A DNA stretch of 64,000 bases from Candidatus Sulfotelmatobacter sp. GTDB lineage: Bacteria; Acidobacteriota; Terriglobia; Terriglobales; Acidobacteriaceae. The stretch covers positions 496,001 to 560,000 of the forward strand of contig DASYBM010000004.1 of assembly GCA_036500765.1 (NCBI GenBank), read 5' to 3'. Below are positions 22,759 to 31,491 of this stretch, one piece after another. Numbering within the stretch: the first letter of the stretch is position 1; every line of letters starts with the position of its first letter. Position numbers and translations under genes: made by a program. The notes beneath the pieces are model-generated. The model saw nothing but the letters and a program-made list of their open reading frames with translations. It was not told the DNA's origin and did not search any database.

Positions 22759-23541
22759 CTATAAGGTTCCGCCTGTGGGACGGATTTCCAGATTTTCCAT
22801 CGTTGCATTTTCGGGTAGCAGGATGGCTTGGACTACCGCTTGCGCGACGGTTTCGGGATCGAGCATTTTCTTGCGGGGGGCTTGGGGCCAGAGAGTCGTC
22901 CAGATGTCGGTGTTGGTGGCGCCGGGAAGAAGGGCGATGACGCGGATGCCGCGCGGACGAAGTTCTTCGCGCAGAGTGTTGGTAAGGCCGAGGGCGGCAT
23001 GCTTCGAGGCGTTATAGGCGGCGGAGCCTGGGAAAACGCGAGTGGCAGCGATAGAGAGATTGTTCACGACTGCGGATCCGCATTTCATCATCGCGAGCGC
23101 GGCCTGCGTGACCAGGAATGTGCCGTCGAGATTGGTGGCGAGGACATCTTTCCAGACGGGATATGGGAGTTTCTCGACTGGAAGATTGGGGTGCGCGATG
23201 CCGGCGTTGTTGATGAGAATATCAAGGCGCTGGAATTGGCGGCGTGCGGCGCGGAAGAGTGCCTCGACGGAGTGCGGGTCGCGGACATCGCACGCCTGAG
23301 TGCGGACTTTTATTTTCTTGCGCGCCACTTCTCTGTTGATTTTGGCGAGAGCGGCTTCATCGCGGGCGGCAAGCATCAGATTGCAGCCTTCGGCAGCGAG
23401 GGCGCGAGCGATGGCAAGTCCGATGCCGCGAGTCGCGCCGGTGATGAGGGCGACCTGGCCCCGAAGGGGCTTAGGTGGAGTGCGCTTCGTCGGAATTGTG
23501 AGCCTCCGTGGGTCGACACATCTTAACGCAGGGCCCAACAT
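22759..23541 (-). CDS. Short-chain dehydrogenase/reductase (SDR)
   Basis: 260 residues. NAD(P) binding is shown by ALITGATRGIGLAIARALA, the NNAG motif by DILINNAGIAHPN, and the catalytic Ser-Tyr-Lys by NNLSIAATRVFPGSAAYNAS followed by K. The Arg after the Gly motif (LAARDE) suggests NADPH. It is a classical SDR oxidoreductase. Its place upstream of a RibD-like reductase, folE and two PTPS genes makes a pterin reductase (sepiapterin-reductase-like) role possible, but the sequence alone does not prove it. The start is uncertain; the first 25 residues look unstructured. Confidence 0.85.
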   Translation of the reverse strand: MLGPALRCVDPRRLTIPTKRTPPKPLRGQVALITGATRGIGLAIARALAAEGCNLMLAARDEAALAKINREVARKKIKVRTQACDVRDPHSVEALFRAARRQFQRLDILINNAGIAHPNLPVEKLPYPVWKDVLATNLDGTFLVTQAALAMMKCGSAVVNNLSIAATRVFPGSAAYNASKHAALGLTNTLREELRPRGIRVIALLPGATNTDIWTTLWPQAPRKKMLDPETVAQAVVQAILLPENATMENLEIRPTGGTL

Positions 23542-23566
23542 TGTCCCGACTCGGTGAGCTCAAAAT

Positions 23567-23602
23567 CCCCATCCTCTCGCAGAGAACGCGAGAAGGATGG
23601 GG
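23567..23602. repeat. REP-like hairpin, family B (copy 2)
   Basis: Arms ccccatcctctcgc and gcgagaaggatgggg, with a 7-base loop (agagaac) and one mismatch, followed by caacc. It resembles 16593-16631 in layout. It sits between the SDR gene and the reductase gene, so it may reduce read-through between them. Confidence 0.75.
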
Positions 23603-23616
23603 CAACCGCAGCTCAG

Positions 23617-24150
23617 TCAGGCAATTTCGTATTCGGTTTGTACCAGCCCGCTGGGATAGGACTGGGTGCGGATGTGGCGGAGCCTCACGTCATGCAGCAG
23701 GGTACCGAAGAGAGGGATGCCTTGGCCGATGAGAACTGGGACGCGGGTGATGATCAAGCGGTGGATGAAACCGGCGCGGAGGAATTGTTGAATGGTAACG
23801 CCTCCGTCGATGTAGACATGATGGATGCCGCTAGCGGCGAGTTTAGCTACGATCTCGGAGGGAGGCCCGGACATTTGCTCGACAACCGGTTCGACTACGC
23901 CTCCGCGCACTCCGGAAAAATTGATGGGGTTCGAGCTGAGGACTACGACGCGTTTATTACCGTAGGGCCATTCGGGAAAGGCGAGAACGGTCTCGAAGGT
24001 TCTGCGGCCGACGACGATGGCGTCGAGGCTGGCGAAGAACTCGGTATAGCCGTGCGGTTCGCCGCCGCCGGGCGGCAGAAAGTCAAGTGCGTCGTTGGGA
24101 CGGGCGATGAAGCCGTCGACGCTGGTGCCGATGAAGACAGAGCAAAGCAT
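23617..24150 (-). CDS. Dihydrofolate-reductase/RibD-C family reductase
   Basis: 177 residues from ATG 24150 (AAGGA seven bases upstream). MLCSVFIGTSVDGFIARPND is the first strand-helix of the RibD-C/DHFR fold; DAIVVGRRTFETVLAFPEWP, VVVLSSNPINF, HVYIDGGVTIQQFLRAGFI and PVLIGQGIPLFG are the remaining signatures. Members are NADPH-dependent reductases of pterin- or pyrimidine-like compounds; most are uncharacterised. It lies next to SDR and folE genes, consistent with reduced-pterin metabolism, but the specific substrate is not deducible. Confidence 0.88.
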   Translation of the reverse strand: MLCSVFIGTSVDGFIARPNDALDFLPPGGGEPHGYTEFFASLDAIVVGRRTFETVLAFPEWPYGNKRVVVLSSNPINFSGVRGGVVEPVVEQMSGPPSEIVAKLAASGIHHVYIDGGVTIQQFLRAGFIHRLIITRVPVLIGQGIPLFGTLLHDVRLRHIRTQSYPSGLVQTEYEIA

Positions 24151-24177
24151 AGGGGAATCCTTCTCCAAGTGACCCCA

Positions 24178-24240
24178 GGGGCTAAAGCCCGCATCATTCT
24201 ATCTATTTTCTTTACGCGGCCCTAAAGGGCCGCTCTTCCA
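24178..24240. repeat. Bipartite hairpin repeat, family C (copy 1)
   Basis: ggggctaaagccc forms a first small hairpin and gcggccc-taaa-gggccgc (24216-24233) the second, ending with ctcttcca. The same two-hairpin layout occurs at 27965-28023. It occupies the gap between folE and the reductase gene. Confidence 0.8.
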
Positions 24241-24287
24241 CTGCTCTCGTGACGCGTCGATGGAGCTTGACCCTTCCACCGACACCA

Positions 24288-24902
24288 TTACATGCCGTTG
24301 GGGCGCTGGCGGATCAGGGAGAGGAATTCGGAGCGGGTTTCTTCTTCATTGCGGAAACAGCCCAGCATCGAAGACGTGACGGCGGCGGAGTGCTGTTTTT
24401 CGACGCCGCGCATCATCATGCAGAGGTGGCGGGCTTCGATGACGACACCGACGCCTTGCGGTTCGATGACTTTCTGAATGGTTTCGGCGATCTGGGTAGT
24501 GAGGCGCTCCTGAATTTGCAGGCGACGCGAGAACAGTTCGATGAGGCGCGGAATTTTGCTGAGCCCGATGACGCGTCCGTTGGGAATGTAGGCGACGTGA
24601 ACTTTGCCGAAAAAGGGCAGCAGGTGGTGTTCGCACAGGCTGAACATCTCGATGTCTTTGACGATGACCATTTCGTCGTAGCTCACGGTGAAGAGCGCGC
24701 CTTTGAGCAAGGTGTCGGGATCTTGTTGGTAGCCCTTGGTCAGGAACTTCATGGCTTTGTGAACGCGTTCGGGTGTGGCGTTGAGGCCTTCGCGATCGGG
24801 ATCTTCGCCGAGACGGACGAGCATTTCGTGGACGAGATCTTCGAAGGTGGCGCTGGTGAGGGTGGGAGGTTCGATTGTGGGTTGAGTCGTGGCTGGCTTC
24901 AT
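24288..24902 (-). CDS. folE: GTP cyclohydrolase I (FolE)
   Basis: 204 residues. Zinc and active-site motifs are seen in [40 protein letters not shown] and [20 protein letters not shown]. It makes dihydroneopterin triphosphate from GTP, the first step of folate and tetrahydrobiopterin synthesis. It is followed upstream (on the minus strand order) by two PTPS-family genes (25001-25910), which act on this product. All catalytic Cys and His residues are present, and length is normal. Upstream, 24936-24996 carries a REP-like element of family A. Confidence 0.95.
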   Translation of the reverse strand: MKPATTQPTIEPPTLTSATFEDLVHEMLVRLGEDPDREGLNATPERVHKAMKFLTKGYQQDPDTLLKGALFTVSYDEMVIVKDIEMFSLCEHHLLPFFGKVHVAYIPNGRVIGLSKIPRLIELFSRRLQIQERLTTQIAETIQKVIEPQGVGVVIEARHLCMMMRGVEKQHSAAVTSSMLGCFRNEEETRSEFLSLIRQRPNGM

Positions 24903-24935
24903 AGTTTAAGTGTGCTCAGCTTTCCGGAATTGCAT

Positions 24936-24996
24936 AGGTCCCTTCGACTTCGCTCAGGGCAGGCTCTTCGGCGCAAAGGACGCGCCTCAGGATGAC
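24936..24996. repeat. REP-like element, family A
   Basis: gtcccttcgacttcgctcag opens and cgcctcaggatgacac closes the element, with a GC-rich centre (ggctcttcggcgcaaaggac). It lies between folE and the first PTPS gene, 34 bases upstream of the folE start and close to the PTPS stop. Confidence 0.65.
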
Positions 24997-25000
24997 ACGG

Positions 25001-25423
25001 CTAATGCCGCAATTTATTTTCTCCGCAGTATTCGAAGCTGTTCATCATAGTCTCTTCCAGTTTCACTCTTTCCAGATGCGCGTTGTGGAAGCCGCGCTGC
25101 AATATTTCGAAGATTTCGATGGAGAGATTTTCCGTGGTGGGCACGAGTTGGGCGAATTCTGTCTGCATGTTCAAATTCTCGAGATCATAGCGGGAGATCA
25201 CTTCCCTTTCGACGAATCCGTCGAGATCGACGAGATTGCAAACCATGCCGGTGGAGCGGTCGACGGGACCGCTGACGGTGACTTCAAGTGTGTAATTGTG
25301 ACCGTGTCCGTGAGGGTTGTTGCACTTGCCGTAAGTGGCGAGGTTTTCGGCGAGCGACATGGCCGCGCTGTCGAGGCGGTGGGAGGCGGAGAAGCGGTAG
25401 CGGCGGGTGAGGTGGGCTTTCAT
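25001..25423 (-). CDS. 6-pyruvoyl-tetrahydropterin synthase family protein, paralogue 1
   Basis: 140 residues. Zinc ligands are in RFSASHRLDS and in GKCNNPHGHGHNYTLEVTV, with the catalytic Cys before NNPHGHGH; Glu is kept in VKLEETMMNSFEY. The Asp-His pair of the usual proton relay is replaced: the aligned stretch reads SRYDLENLN, so His is Leu. The tail ENKLRH is short. Family members make 6-pyruvoyl-tetrahydropterin or 6-carboxy-tetrahydropterin. The lost His suggests altered chemistry. A CGTTAGT microsatellite precedes its start. Confidence 0.87.
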   Translation of the reverse strand: MKAHLTRRYRFSASHRLDSAAMSLAENLATYGKCNNPHGHGHNYTLEVTVSGPVDRSTGMVCNLVDLDGFVEREVISRYDLENLNMQTEFAQLVPTTENLSIEIFEILQRGFHNAHLERVKLEETMMNSFEYCGENKLRH

Positions 25424-25429
25424 TTCGAT

Positions 25430-25455
25430 CGTTAGTCGTTAGTCGTTAGTCGTTG
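25430..25455. repeat. 7-bp microsatellite (gttagtc) between the PTPS genes
   Basis: Three to four head-to-tail copies of gttagtc lie seven bases upstream of the ATG of PTPS paralogue 1. Such short tandem runs occur before other genes here (25921-25999, 52241-52262, 56163-56205). Confidence 0.7.
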
Positions 25456-25496
25456 GCCGTTTGCTTTCCAGTTCATCTTGTCCCTCTTCGTTTTTT

Positions 25497-25910
25497 CTAG
25501 CTGGCTTCTCCATAGAAATCTACGAACAGGTCTGGGGTTTCGTAGACGCGGACGCGGTGTAGTTGCGCTTGCTGGAGCTTCGGTTCCAGGCGCTGCCAGA
25601 TGGCGATGGCTAGATTTTCGGTGGTCGGAATCTGCGTGAAGAATTCGGGGACTTCTTTGTTGAGGAAGCGGTGGTCCATGGCGTCGAGAACTTCGCGGTG
25701 CATGATTTCTTTGAGCTGTTTGAGATCGACGACGAAGCCGGAGCGGGGATCGACTTCGCCTTTCACCGTAACTTCCAGCGTGTAATTGTGGCCGTGACCG
25801 TAAGGGTTGTTGCATTTGCCGAAGAGTCGGAGGTTTTCTTCCGGAGTGAAGTCGGGATTGTGGTAGTAGTGCGAGGCGGAGAATTCGGCTTTGCGGGTTA
25901 GGAAGACCAT
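25497..25910 (-). CDS. 6-pyruvoyl-tetrahydropterin synthase family protein, paralogue 2
   Basis: 137 residues from ATG 25910 (MVFLTRKAEFSASHYYHNPD). All key residues of PTPS are present: zinc His in FSASHYYHN and in CNNPYGHGHNY, catalytic Cys of GKCNNP, the Asp-His pair in LDAMDHRFLNKEV, and Glu of VRVYETPDLFVDFYGE. It is very like the eukaryote-type enzyme. It converts dihydroneopterin triphosphate to 6-pyruvoyl-tetrahydropterin (or makes 6-carboxy-tetrahydropterin, if QueD-like; no other queuosine gene is near). Confidence 0.9.
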   Translation of the reverse strand: MVFLTRKAEFSASHYYHNPDFTPEENLRLFGKCNNPYGHGHNYTLEVTVKGEVDPRSGFVVDLKQLKEIMHREVLDAMDHRFLNKEVPEFFTQIPTTENLAIAIWQRLEPKLQQAQLHRVRVYETPDLFVDFYGEAS

Positions 25911-26079
25911 AGAAAACCAGAAAGGCGATTGTCGATTGATGATTTTTGATTGTCGATTGAAAACAAAAAGCACGAAGTCTTGGAGTTTCAATCAACAATC
26001 AAAATTTGACGATTCCACAGTGGAGCTGCGCCTTCGCAAGTCCAGTGTACGAAAAACGGCAAAAAACAGTTACCCCTCA

Positions 26080-26787
26080 CTATTGATTGGGAGCCAATTC
26101 GATTGGGGGTTCGAGCGAATAGGGGCGAATGGATTGCCACTTGGGCGAAGCGGTGGTTTCCTCCTCGGGACAGAAAGTTTTGTTAGGTTCGAAGACGACG
26201 ATTTTATAGAGATAACGCTTGTGCTCTTTGGGATAGTAGGCGAAGACGAAGGCGATTCCCTTTTTCTTGTCGATCCAGAAGACGAGCGGGCGGTCGCCCA
26301 AGGCCGGGACGGGGGGTGTCAAGAGTGTGTAGGCGGTCAGGTTCTTGTAGGCTTCGGCGACTTTCTCGGCATGGTCGAAGGTGGTGATACCTTCGGCGGT
26401 GTGAAAGCGCGTGGTGGCGGATTCGATTTGAAAAACTTTGCCTTTCTTGTTGAGGCGGATGAATAGGTCGCCGCGGCCGGTGCGGTTGGTGGAGTCGACC
26501 CAGTCGAGCGTGCCGCCGCAACTGCCGGTCCACTCCTGGTCTTCGTCTTTCTTGGGGAAAAGTTCGAGGGCGCGTTCGCGGGAGTCGCCGAGTCTCAGGG
26601 GGCCGATGCTTAGGCCGGGCTCGATAGTGGTTTCGGTGAAGCCGGGCCCGGAGTTCTGCCTGGCGGCGGCTTCTGGTTTCGAGGCAAAGGGCGCGCGAGA
26701 AACGGGGCACCCGGCCTGGCTGGATGATGTGAGCAGGAAAATCACGGGAAGAACGATTAGGGCAAGTTTCATGAGAGCTGCTTTCAT
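26080..26787 (-). CDS. Exported protein, unknown function (235 aa)
   Basis: MKAALMKLALIVLPVIFLLT starts a signal peptide ending near SSQAGCP; the Cys could be lipidated but the residue at -3 is Gln, so this is doubtful. The mature part includes IEPGLSIGPLRLGDSRERAL (a motif common in exported acidobacterial proteins), WVDSTNRTGRGDLFIRLNKK, and FVFAYYPKEHKRYLYKIVVF. Strand-rich. Its ATG overlaps the glycosyltransferase stop by ATGA, so they are co-translated. No enzyme motif. Confidence 0.75.
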   Translation of the reverse strand: MKAALMKLALIVLPVIFLLTSSSQAGCPVSRAPFASKPEAAARQNSGPGFTETTIEPGLSIGPLRLGDSRERALELFPKKDEDQEWTGSCGGTLDWVDSTNRTGRGDLFIRLNKKGKVFQIESATTRFHTAEGITTFDHAEKVAEAYKNLTAYTLLTPPVPALGDRPLVFWIDKKKGIAFVFAYYPKEHKRYLYKIVVFEPNKTFCPEEETTASPKWQSIRPYSLEPPIELAPNQ

Positions 26788-27905
26788 GACAGTCGTCCTG
26801 CGGCGATGGCCTGATCGGGGAGTTCGGCGGTGGAACGATCTTTAGCAGAATCAGAATCGATATCAATCCGATCCTTTCCTGGAGGGTCAGGCGGCCCGTA
26901 GATTCTTCCCTTCCAGGAAACTTTTCCAGTGGCATGCGCGATTTTCGAACGAAGCAGAAGGTAGGCGAACATGGGCATGCCGAAAATTGCGCCTAGAACT
27001 TCCATGTCCCAGGTGAAGCTAGCGCGGCGGAGCCTCAGAGTCAGCATAAGAATTGCGGCGACGATGGCCTCGTCCCACCAAGAAGGCCATGAATGATTCG
27101 CGACGCCGACATGAAGCATGAGGAGCGCCCACGGGATTGCCCATAAAACTAGCGTCCTCACAGCGAGCCGCCCGGGATTGGGAAAAAGGAGCGCGAGGTT
27201 CTTGGTCCAGCCTTCGCGGAGTTGTGCGAAATTGCGATACATGCGGGTGCGGACTTTGTCGGCGGCGTAGCGGAAAAGAATTTTGCGGCCTGAGTTTTTT
27301 ACGGCGTGAGCCAGAGCGACGTCTTCGAGGATGTCTTTTGCAACGGCGGCATGGCCTCCTACGGCGTCATAGGTTTCGCGGCGGACGAGGATGTATTGGC
27401 CGTTGGCGGCGGCGATGGGTGAGTTTGGATCGCTTACTTTTTTCGGCGGATATCGGCGGGCGAGTTCGGCGAAGACTACCGGAAGAGTCGCCATCTCCCA
27501 GAAAGTGACGGCGATTTGTTCCGGCGAATAGGAGAGCAGTTCGGCATCGTTCTCTTGCGCTTCTTTTAGCGCGGCGGCGATCGAGCCGGGGAGATGCACG
27601 GTATCGGCGTCGGTGAACAGGAGCCACCGGCCGCGCGCGTGGCGGGCGCCGGTGTTGACGGCGTTGTTTTTGCCGGTCCAGCCGTCGGGGAGTGGGGCGG
27701 CTTCGACGACTTGGACTCCTGCGAATGATTGCGCGATTTCGCGGGTGCGGTCGGTGGAGTGGTCATCGACCACAATGATTTCAAAAGACACGCCGGACTG
27801 TGTGGTGAGCGATTGCAGGCAGTCGGCGAGCGAGGCTTCCTCGTTGCGCGCGGGCACGATGACGGATACCAGCGGTTGTTCTGGAGCGATTTCCGTTCCG
27901 GCCAT
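26784..27905 (-). CDS. Family 2 glycosyltransferase with membrane C-terminus
   Basis: 373 residues from ATG 27905. GT-A core: LVSVIVPARNEEASLADCLQ, FEIIVVDDHSTDRTREIA, LPDGWTGKNNAVNTGARHAR, the DxD-like LLFTDADTVHLPGS and acceptor-site IDs such as VAKDILEDVALAHAVK. Two or three membrane spans follow (LVLWAIPWALLMLHVG, FGMPMFAYLLLRS). This layout resembles hopanoid- or carotenoid-linked glycosyltransferases (HpnB-like), inferred only. It is followed by a co-translated exported protein. Confidence 0.9.
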   Translation of the reverse strand: MAGTEIAPEQPLVSVIVPARNEEASLADCLQSLTTQSGVSFEIIVVDDHSTDRTREIAQSFAGVQVVEAAPLPDGWTGKNNAVNTGARHARGRWLLFTDADTVHLPGSIAAALKEAQENDAELLSYSPEQIAVTFWEMATLPVVFAELARRYPPKKVSDPNSPIAAANGQYILVRRETYDAVGGHAAVAKDILEDVALAHAVKNSGRKILFRYAADKVRTRMYRNFAQLREGWTKNLALLFPNPGRLAVRTLVLWAIPWALLMLHVGVANHSWPSWWDEAIVAAILMLTLRLRRASFTWDMEVLGAIFGMPMFAYLLLRSKIAHATGKVSWKGRIYGPPDPPGKDRIDIDSDSAKDRSTAELPDQAIAAGRLS

Positions 27906-27964
27906 AGATTGAATCGAAAATCTGTTTTCTAAGCACACAAGTCGAAACCGAGTCGGCGGAACGT

Positions 27965-28069
27965 GGGGGCTAAAGCCCAATCGTGTGTTGCGATTGACGC
28001 GGCGCTAAAGCGCCGCTCTTCCACGCCTCCAAGAACCGCTCTTCCAAGAACCGCTCTTCCCAAGAACCA
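27965..28069. repeat. Bipartite hairpin repeat, family C (copy 2), plus tandem tail
   Basis: gggggctaaagccc, then gcggcgc-taaa-gcgccgc (27999-28016) and ctcttccac, the same plan as 24178-24240. It is followed by two to three copies of a 15-bp unit ccaagaaccgctctt (28025-28069), seemingly duplicates of the element end. It lies between divergent genes. Confidence 0.8.
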
Positions 28070-28090
28070 CGAATCCATTATTATAGCTGT

Positions 28091-28591
28091 GTGCGACGCC
28101 CTGCTCATTTCCAAACTGCTTTAGCGGCATGCCTTTTGTTCACGCTTTCGGCGTGTTACAGCGGATCGCGGCCGCCCCGGATTGGGTCGAACGCGCCGGA
28201 GTTAACGGTTCAGGATGCGACGAATAAAGTCACGTTGAGCCAGTTTCGCGGACAGGTGGTAGTGCTGAATTTCTGGGCGACGTGGTGTCCACCGTGCATC
28301 GAGGAACTGCCGTCGCTGATGGAGATGCAGCGGCGCATGAAGGCGAAAGGCGTGACTGTACTCGCGGTCAGTGTGGATGTGGATGAGGGCAAGTATCGAC
28401 AGTTTGTTAAAGATCACAACGTGAATCTGCTGACTGTGCGGGATCCGAGTGGGAAGAGTAATCAGCTGTTTGGCACGAGATTATTTCCGGAGACGTACAT
28501 CATCGACCGCAACGGCGTAATGCGACGTAAGTTTATTGGGGCGGTGGATTGGACGGAGCCGGAGATTACGGATTTTCTGGGCAAGTTGTAG
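28091..28591 (+). CDS. Lipoprotein thioredoxin, TlpA/ResA type
   Basis: 166 residues from GTG 28091. The signal peptide ends in a lipobox, LFTLSAC, so it is probably a membrane-anchored lipoprotein. The redox motif is C66-P-P-C69 in [18 protein letters not shown], in a thioredoxin fold ([35 protein letters not shown]). Such proteins reduce disulfides outside the membrane, often in cytochrome c maturation. The gene stands alone and divergent from the glycosyltransferase; no ccm genes are near. Confidence 0.92.
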   Translation: MRRPAHFQTALAACLLFTLSACYSGSRPPRIGSNAPELTVQDATNKVTLSQFRGQVVVLNFWATWCPPCIEELPSLMEMQRRMKAKGVTVLAVSVDVDEGKYRQFVKDHNVNLLTVRDPSGKSNQLFGTRLFPETYIIDRNGVMRRKFIGAVDWTEPEITDFLGKL

Positions 28592-28596
28592 CGGCT

Positions 28597-28667
28597 GGAG
28601 TTCCAGCGCCTTAAGGCGCTGATTGGTTGTGCACGGTTTTTCACCGCGGCTAGAAGCCGCGCCCTAT
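28597..28667. repeat. Second bipartite hairpin repeat after the TlpA gene
   Basis: agcgccttaaggcgct forms one stem and ccgcggctagaagccgcg another, separated by gattggttgtgcacggtttt. The plan resembles family C but the sequence differs. It may help terminate transcription of the TlpA gene. Confidence 0.6.
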
Positions 28668-28710
28668 GATGAAGCAGGATTTGAAAGAGTCAACATCAAC
28701 ATCAAAGGCG

Positions 28711-28728
28711 ACGGACAGGAGTGTCCGT
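28711..28728. repeat. Palindromic hairpin, family D (copy 2)
   Basis: acggaca-ggag-tgtccgt, the core of the truB terminator (19991-20014), nine bases past the copA stop on the minus strand. There is no T-run here, so termination is uncertain. Confidence 0.75.
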
Positions 28729-28736
28729 CCTACACG

Positions 28737-31277
28737 CTACAGTTTTGCATTTCGCAGGCGGAGGGCGTTGGCGATTACGCTGACGGAGCTGAAGCTCATG
28801 GCAGCGGCGGCGAAGATGGGGCTGAGCAGGATGCCGAAGAATGGGTAGAGGACGCCCGCCGCAAGCGGCACTCCGAGGGCGTTATAGATAAAGGCGAAGA
28901 AAAGATTCTGGCGAATGTTGCGCATCGTCGCCTGGCTGAGTTTGCGGGCGCGGAGGATTCCGGTGAGGTCGCCTTTGACGAGCGTGATGCCGCCGCTTTC
29001 CATGGCCACGTCGGTGCCGGTGCCCATGGCGACGCCCACGTTGGCTTGAACGAGAGCGGGAGCGTCGTTGATGCCGTCTCCAGCCATGGCGACGACTCTT
29101 CCCTGCTGCTGAAGTTTGCGGATGATCTCTAGTTTTCGTTCCGGTAGGACTTCGGCTTCGAATTCATCGATGCCGAGCCGTGAGGCAATCGTTTCGGCAA
29201 CGGATTTGTTGTCGCCGGTGAGCATCACGATGCGAAGGCCCGCGGCTTTGAGATCGTGCAGCGCGGAAGGCGTAGAACCCTTCAGCTGATCAGCTACTCC
29301 GAAGTTACCGACGTATTTGCCGTCAATGGCGATGAAGAGAACCGTGCTGCCAGGCCCGGCGCCCACAATCAGAACGCCTTTTTGCTGTGCTCCGACTTCG
29401 GTCATCAGGGCCATCGTGCCGATGGCGACGCGGCGGCCGTCGACGATGCCAGTGATTCCCTTCCCCGTTATCGAGCGAAACTCCTGCGGCTGCGAAAGTT
29501 GCATTCCGCGCTCAGCTGCAGCCGCCACGATGGCGCTGCCCAGCGGATGTTCACTGGCTTGTTCGAGGCTGGCGGCGAGGCGAAGAATCTCCGGATCATT
29601 CACCACAGAATCGGGCATGCTTATGACGCGCGGCTTGCCTTCGGTGAGCGTGCCGGTTTTATCGACGACGAGCGTGTCAACTTTCTCTAACGTTTCCAAG
29701 GCTTCGGCGTTTTTGATCAGGACACCGGCGTGGGCGCCGCGTCCGGTGCCGACCATGATGGCCATAGGCGTGGCGAGGCCGAGGGCGCAGGGGCAGGCGA
29801 TGATCAGGACTGCGACCGCGTTTACGAGCGCATGCGCGAGCCGTGGTTGCGGGCCGAAGAAGAACCACACGAGGAATGTGACGGCGGCGACGGCGACCAC
29901 AGTCGGCACGAACCAGACGGCAACGCGATCAGCTAATTGCTGGATGGGAGCGCGGCTGCGCTGGGCCTGGCCTACAAGTTGCACGATGCGCGCGAGCAAG
30001 GTTTCAGAGCCGACTCGTTCGGCTTGCATGACGAACGATCCGGCTGAGTTGATCGTCGCCCCGATGGCTTTGCTGCCCGGCTCTTTCTCGACGGGGATGG
30101 ATTCGCCCGTGATCATGGATTCGTCGACGGAGCTGCGGCCTTCGAGGACGGTGCCGTCGACGGGAATTTTCTCTCCTGGGCGGACGCGGAGGCGGTCGCC
30201 GGGCCGGACTGTTTCTAAAGAAACATCTTTTTCAGCGCCGTCGGGACCGACCAAACGCGCTGTTTTTGGGCTGAGGTCGAGCAGGGCGCGGATGGCGGCG
30301 CTGGTGCGGCTGCGGGCGCGAAGTTCCATGACCTGGCCGAGCAGAACAAGCGTGGTGATGGCGGCGGCGGCTTCGAAATAGACGTCGGGGTATCCGCCCA
30401 TGCCGCGGAGTGACGCGGGAAAAATCTGCGGCGCGAGGATCGCTACTACGCTGTACACATAGGCGACTCCGCTGCCCAGGCCGATCAGGGTAAACATGTT
30501 CGGGCTGCGGTTCACAAGCGAAGTCCAGAAGCGCTGGAAGAATGGCAGGCCGCACCAGAGGACGACCGGAGTGGCAAGGACCAATTCAAGCCAGGGCAGA
30601 CTCAGCCAAGGCTGGCCTAGCTTGGCGTTCACGATCGAGATGAAGTTGAGGTCGTTGAGAAGCTGAGGCCAAAGCATGCTTCCCATCGCGATCGCGAGTA
30701 GCGGTGTCGTGAGCACGACGCCGATCCAGAAACGCCGCGTCATGTCGACGAGTTCGGGATTTTCTTCTGGCGCCGCTGTGATGGTGCGAGGCTCGAGAGC
30801 CATGCCGCAGATGGGGCAGGAACCGGGGCCGGGGCGCACGATTTCAGGGTGCATGGGGCAGGTGTATTCGGTGCGCGTGGAGGCGACAGGGACGTCGGGC
30901 TCCAGGGCCATGCCGCAAGAGGGGCAGGCTCCGGGCTTCGGCTCACGGACCTCGGGGCACATGGGGCAGACGTAGGCGGGCGGGCTTCCGTCCGAAGATC
31001 GGACGTCAGACCTCGGACCTCGGACCTCGGACGTTGGCGCGATTTTCGCGGCATGCGAATGGGCGGGCTTCGCCGGCATGCCGAGCATCACCAAGTTGGA
31101 CGCGGGATTGTTCAGGTATGCGGCGGGATTGGTCTTGAATTTTTCCGCGCAGCTGGCGCAGCAAAAGTAATATTTTTCCCCGGCGTGTTCGTGGAAGTGC
31201 TTGGCCGTGGCGGGATTCACGCTCATTCCGCAGACGGGGTCTCGTTCGAGAGCCGGGGATGGGTTCGTGGAGGTCAA
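28737..31277 (-). CDS. copA: Copper-translocating P-type ATPase with YHS and HMBD domains
   Basis: 846 residues. Order: YHS domain (residues 12-58, [16 protein letters not shown] ... CCASCAEKF), a Ser/Arg linker, two heavy-metal-binding CPMxPE ... CPxCGMALEP domains (about 101-163), and a P1B ATPase core. Core motifs are TGES, the metal-binding CPC (495-497), the phosphorylated D539 in DKTGT, SEHPLG and [10 protein letters not shown]. It exports Cu(I) from the cytosol. There is no classic N-terminal HMA CxxC domain. The linker near residues 75-97 derives from a 7-bp repeat. A small HMA-like gene is divergent. Confidence 0.95.
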   Translation of the reverse strand: MTSTNPSPALERDPVCGMSVNPATAKHFHEHAGEKYYFCCASCAEKFKTNPAAYLNNPASNLVMLGMPAKPAHSHAAKIAPTSEVRGPRSDVRSSDGSPPAYVCPMCPEVREPKPGACPSCGMALEPDVPVASTRTEYTCPMHPEIVRPGPGSCPICGMALEPRTITAAPEENPELVDMTRRFWIGVVLTTPLLAIAMGSMLWPQLLNDLNFISIVNAKLGQPWLSLPWLELVLATPVVLWCGLPFFQRFWTSLVNRSPNMFTLIGLGSGVAYVYSVVAILAPQIFPASLRGMGGYPDVYFEAAAAITTLVLLGQVMELRARSRTSAAIRALLDLSPKTARLVGPDGAEKDVSLETVRPGDRLRVRPGEKIPVDGTVLEGRSSVDESMITGESIPVEKEPGSKAIGATINSAGSFVMQAERVGSETLLARIVQLVGQAQRSRAPIQQLADRVAVWFVPTVVAVAAVTFLVWFFFGPQPRLAHALVNAVAVLIIACPCALGLATPMAIMVGTGRGAHAGVLIKNAEALETLEKVDTLVVDKTGTLTEGKPRVISMPDSVVNDPEILRLAASLEQASEHPLGSAIVAAAAERGMQLSQPQEFRSITGKGITGIVDGRRVAIGTMALMTEVGAQQKGVLIVGAGPGSTVLFIAIDGKYVGNFGVADQLKGSTPSALHDLKAAGLRIVMLTGDNKSVAETIASRLGIDEFEAEVLPERKLEIIRKLQQQGRVVAMAGDGINDAPALVQANVGVAMGTGTDVAMESGGITLVKGDLTGILRARKLSQATMRNIRQNLFFAFIYNALGVPLAAGVLYPFFGILLSPIFAAAAMSFSSVSVIANALRLRNAKL

Positions 31278-31491
31278 GCGTTCAAGGTACAGCGCGAAAT
31301 CAGTGCCGTCCCATACGGGACTCGATTGCTAATTTTCGTTCATACCGGCACTGCCGAGCCGGGCTATGCCATGCCGCCGTTGCGCGGCGGCGAGCGATCA
31401 CCTGTGTTGTTGGATTGGCGATGCACTATATTGGATTCAGCCGGCGGATGGGCCGGGACTTCTGCAACATCATACTCAAAGGTGCAACGGC

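Noticed and set aside
23554-24995. Two long plus-strand open frames over the reductase and folE genes
   Set aside because: Antisense to well-identified enzymes.
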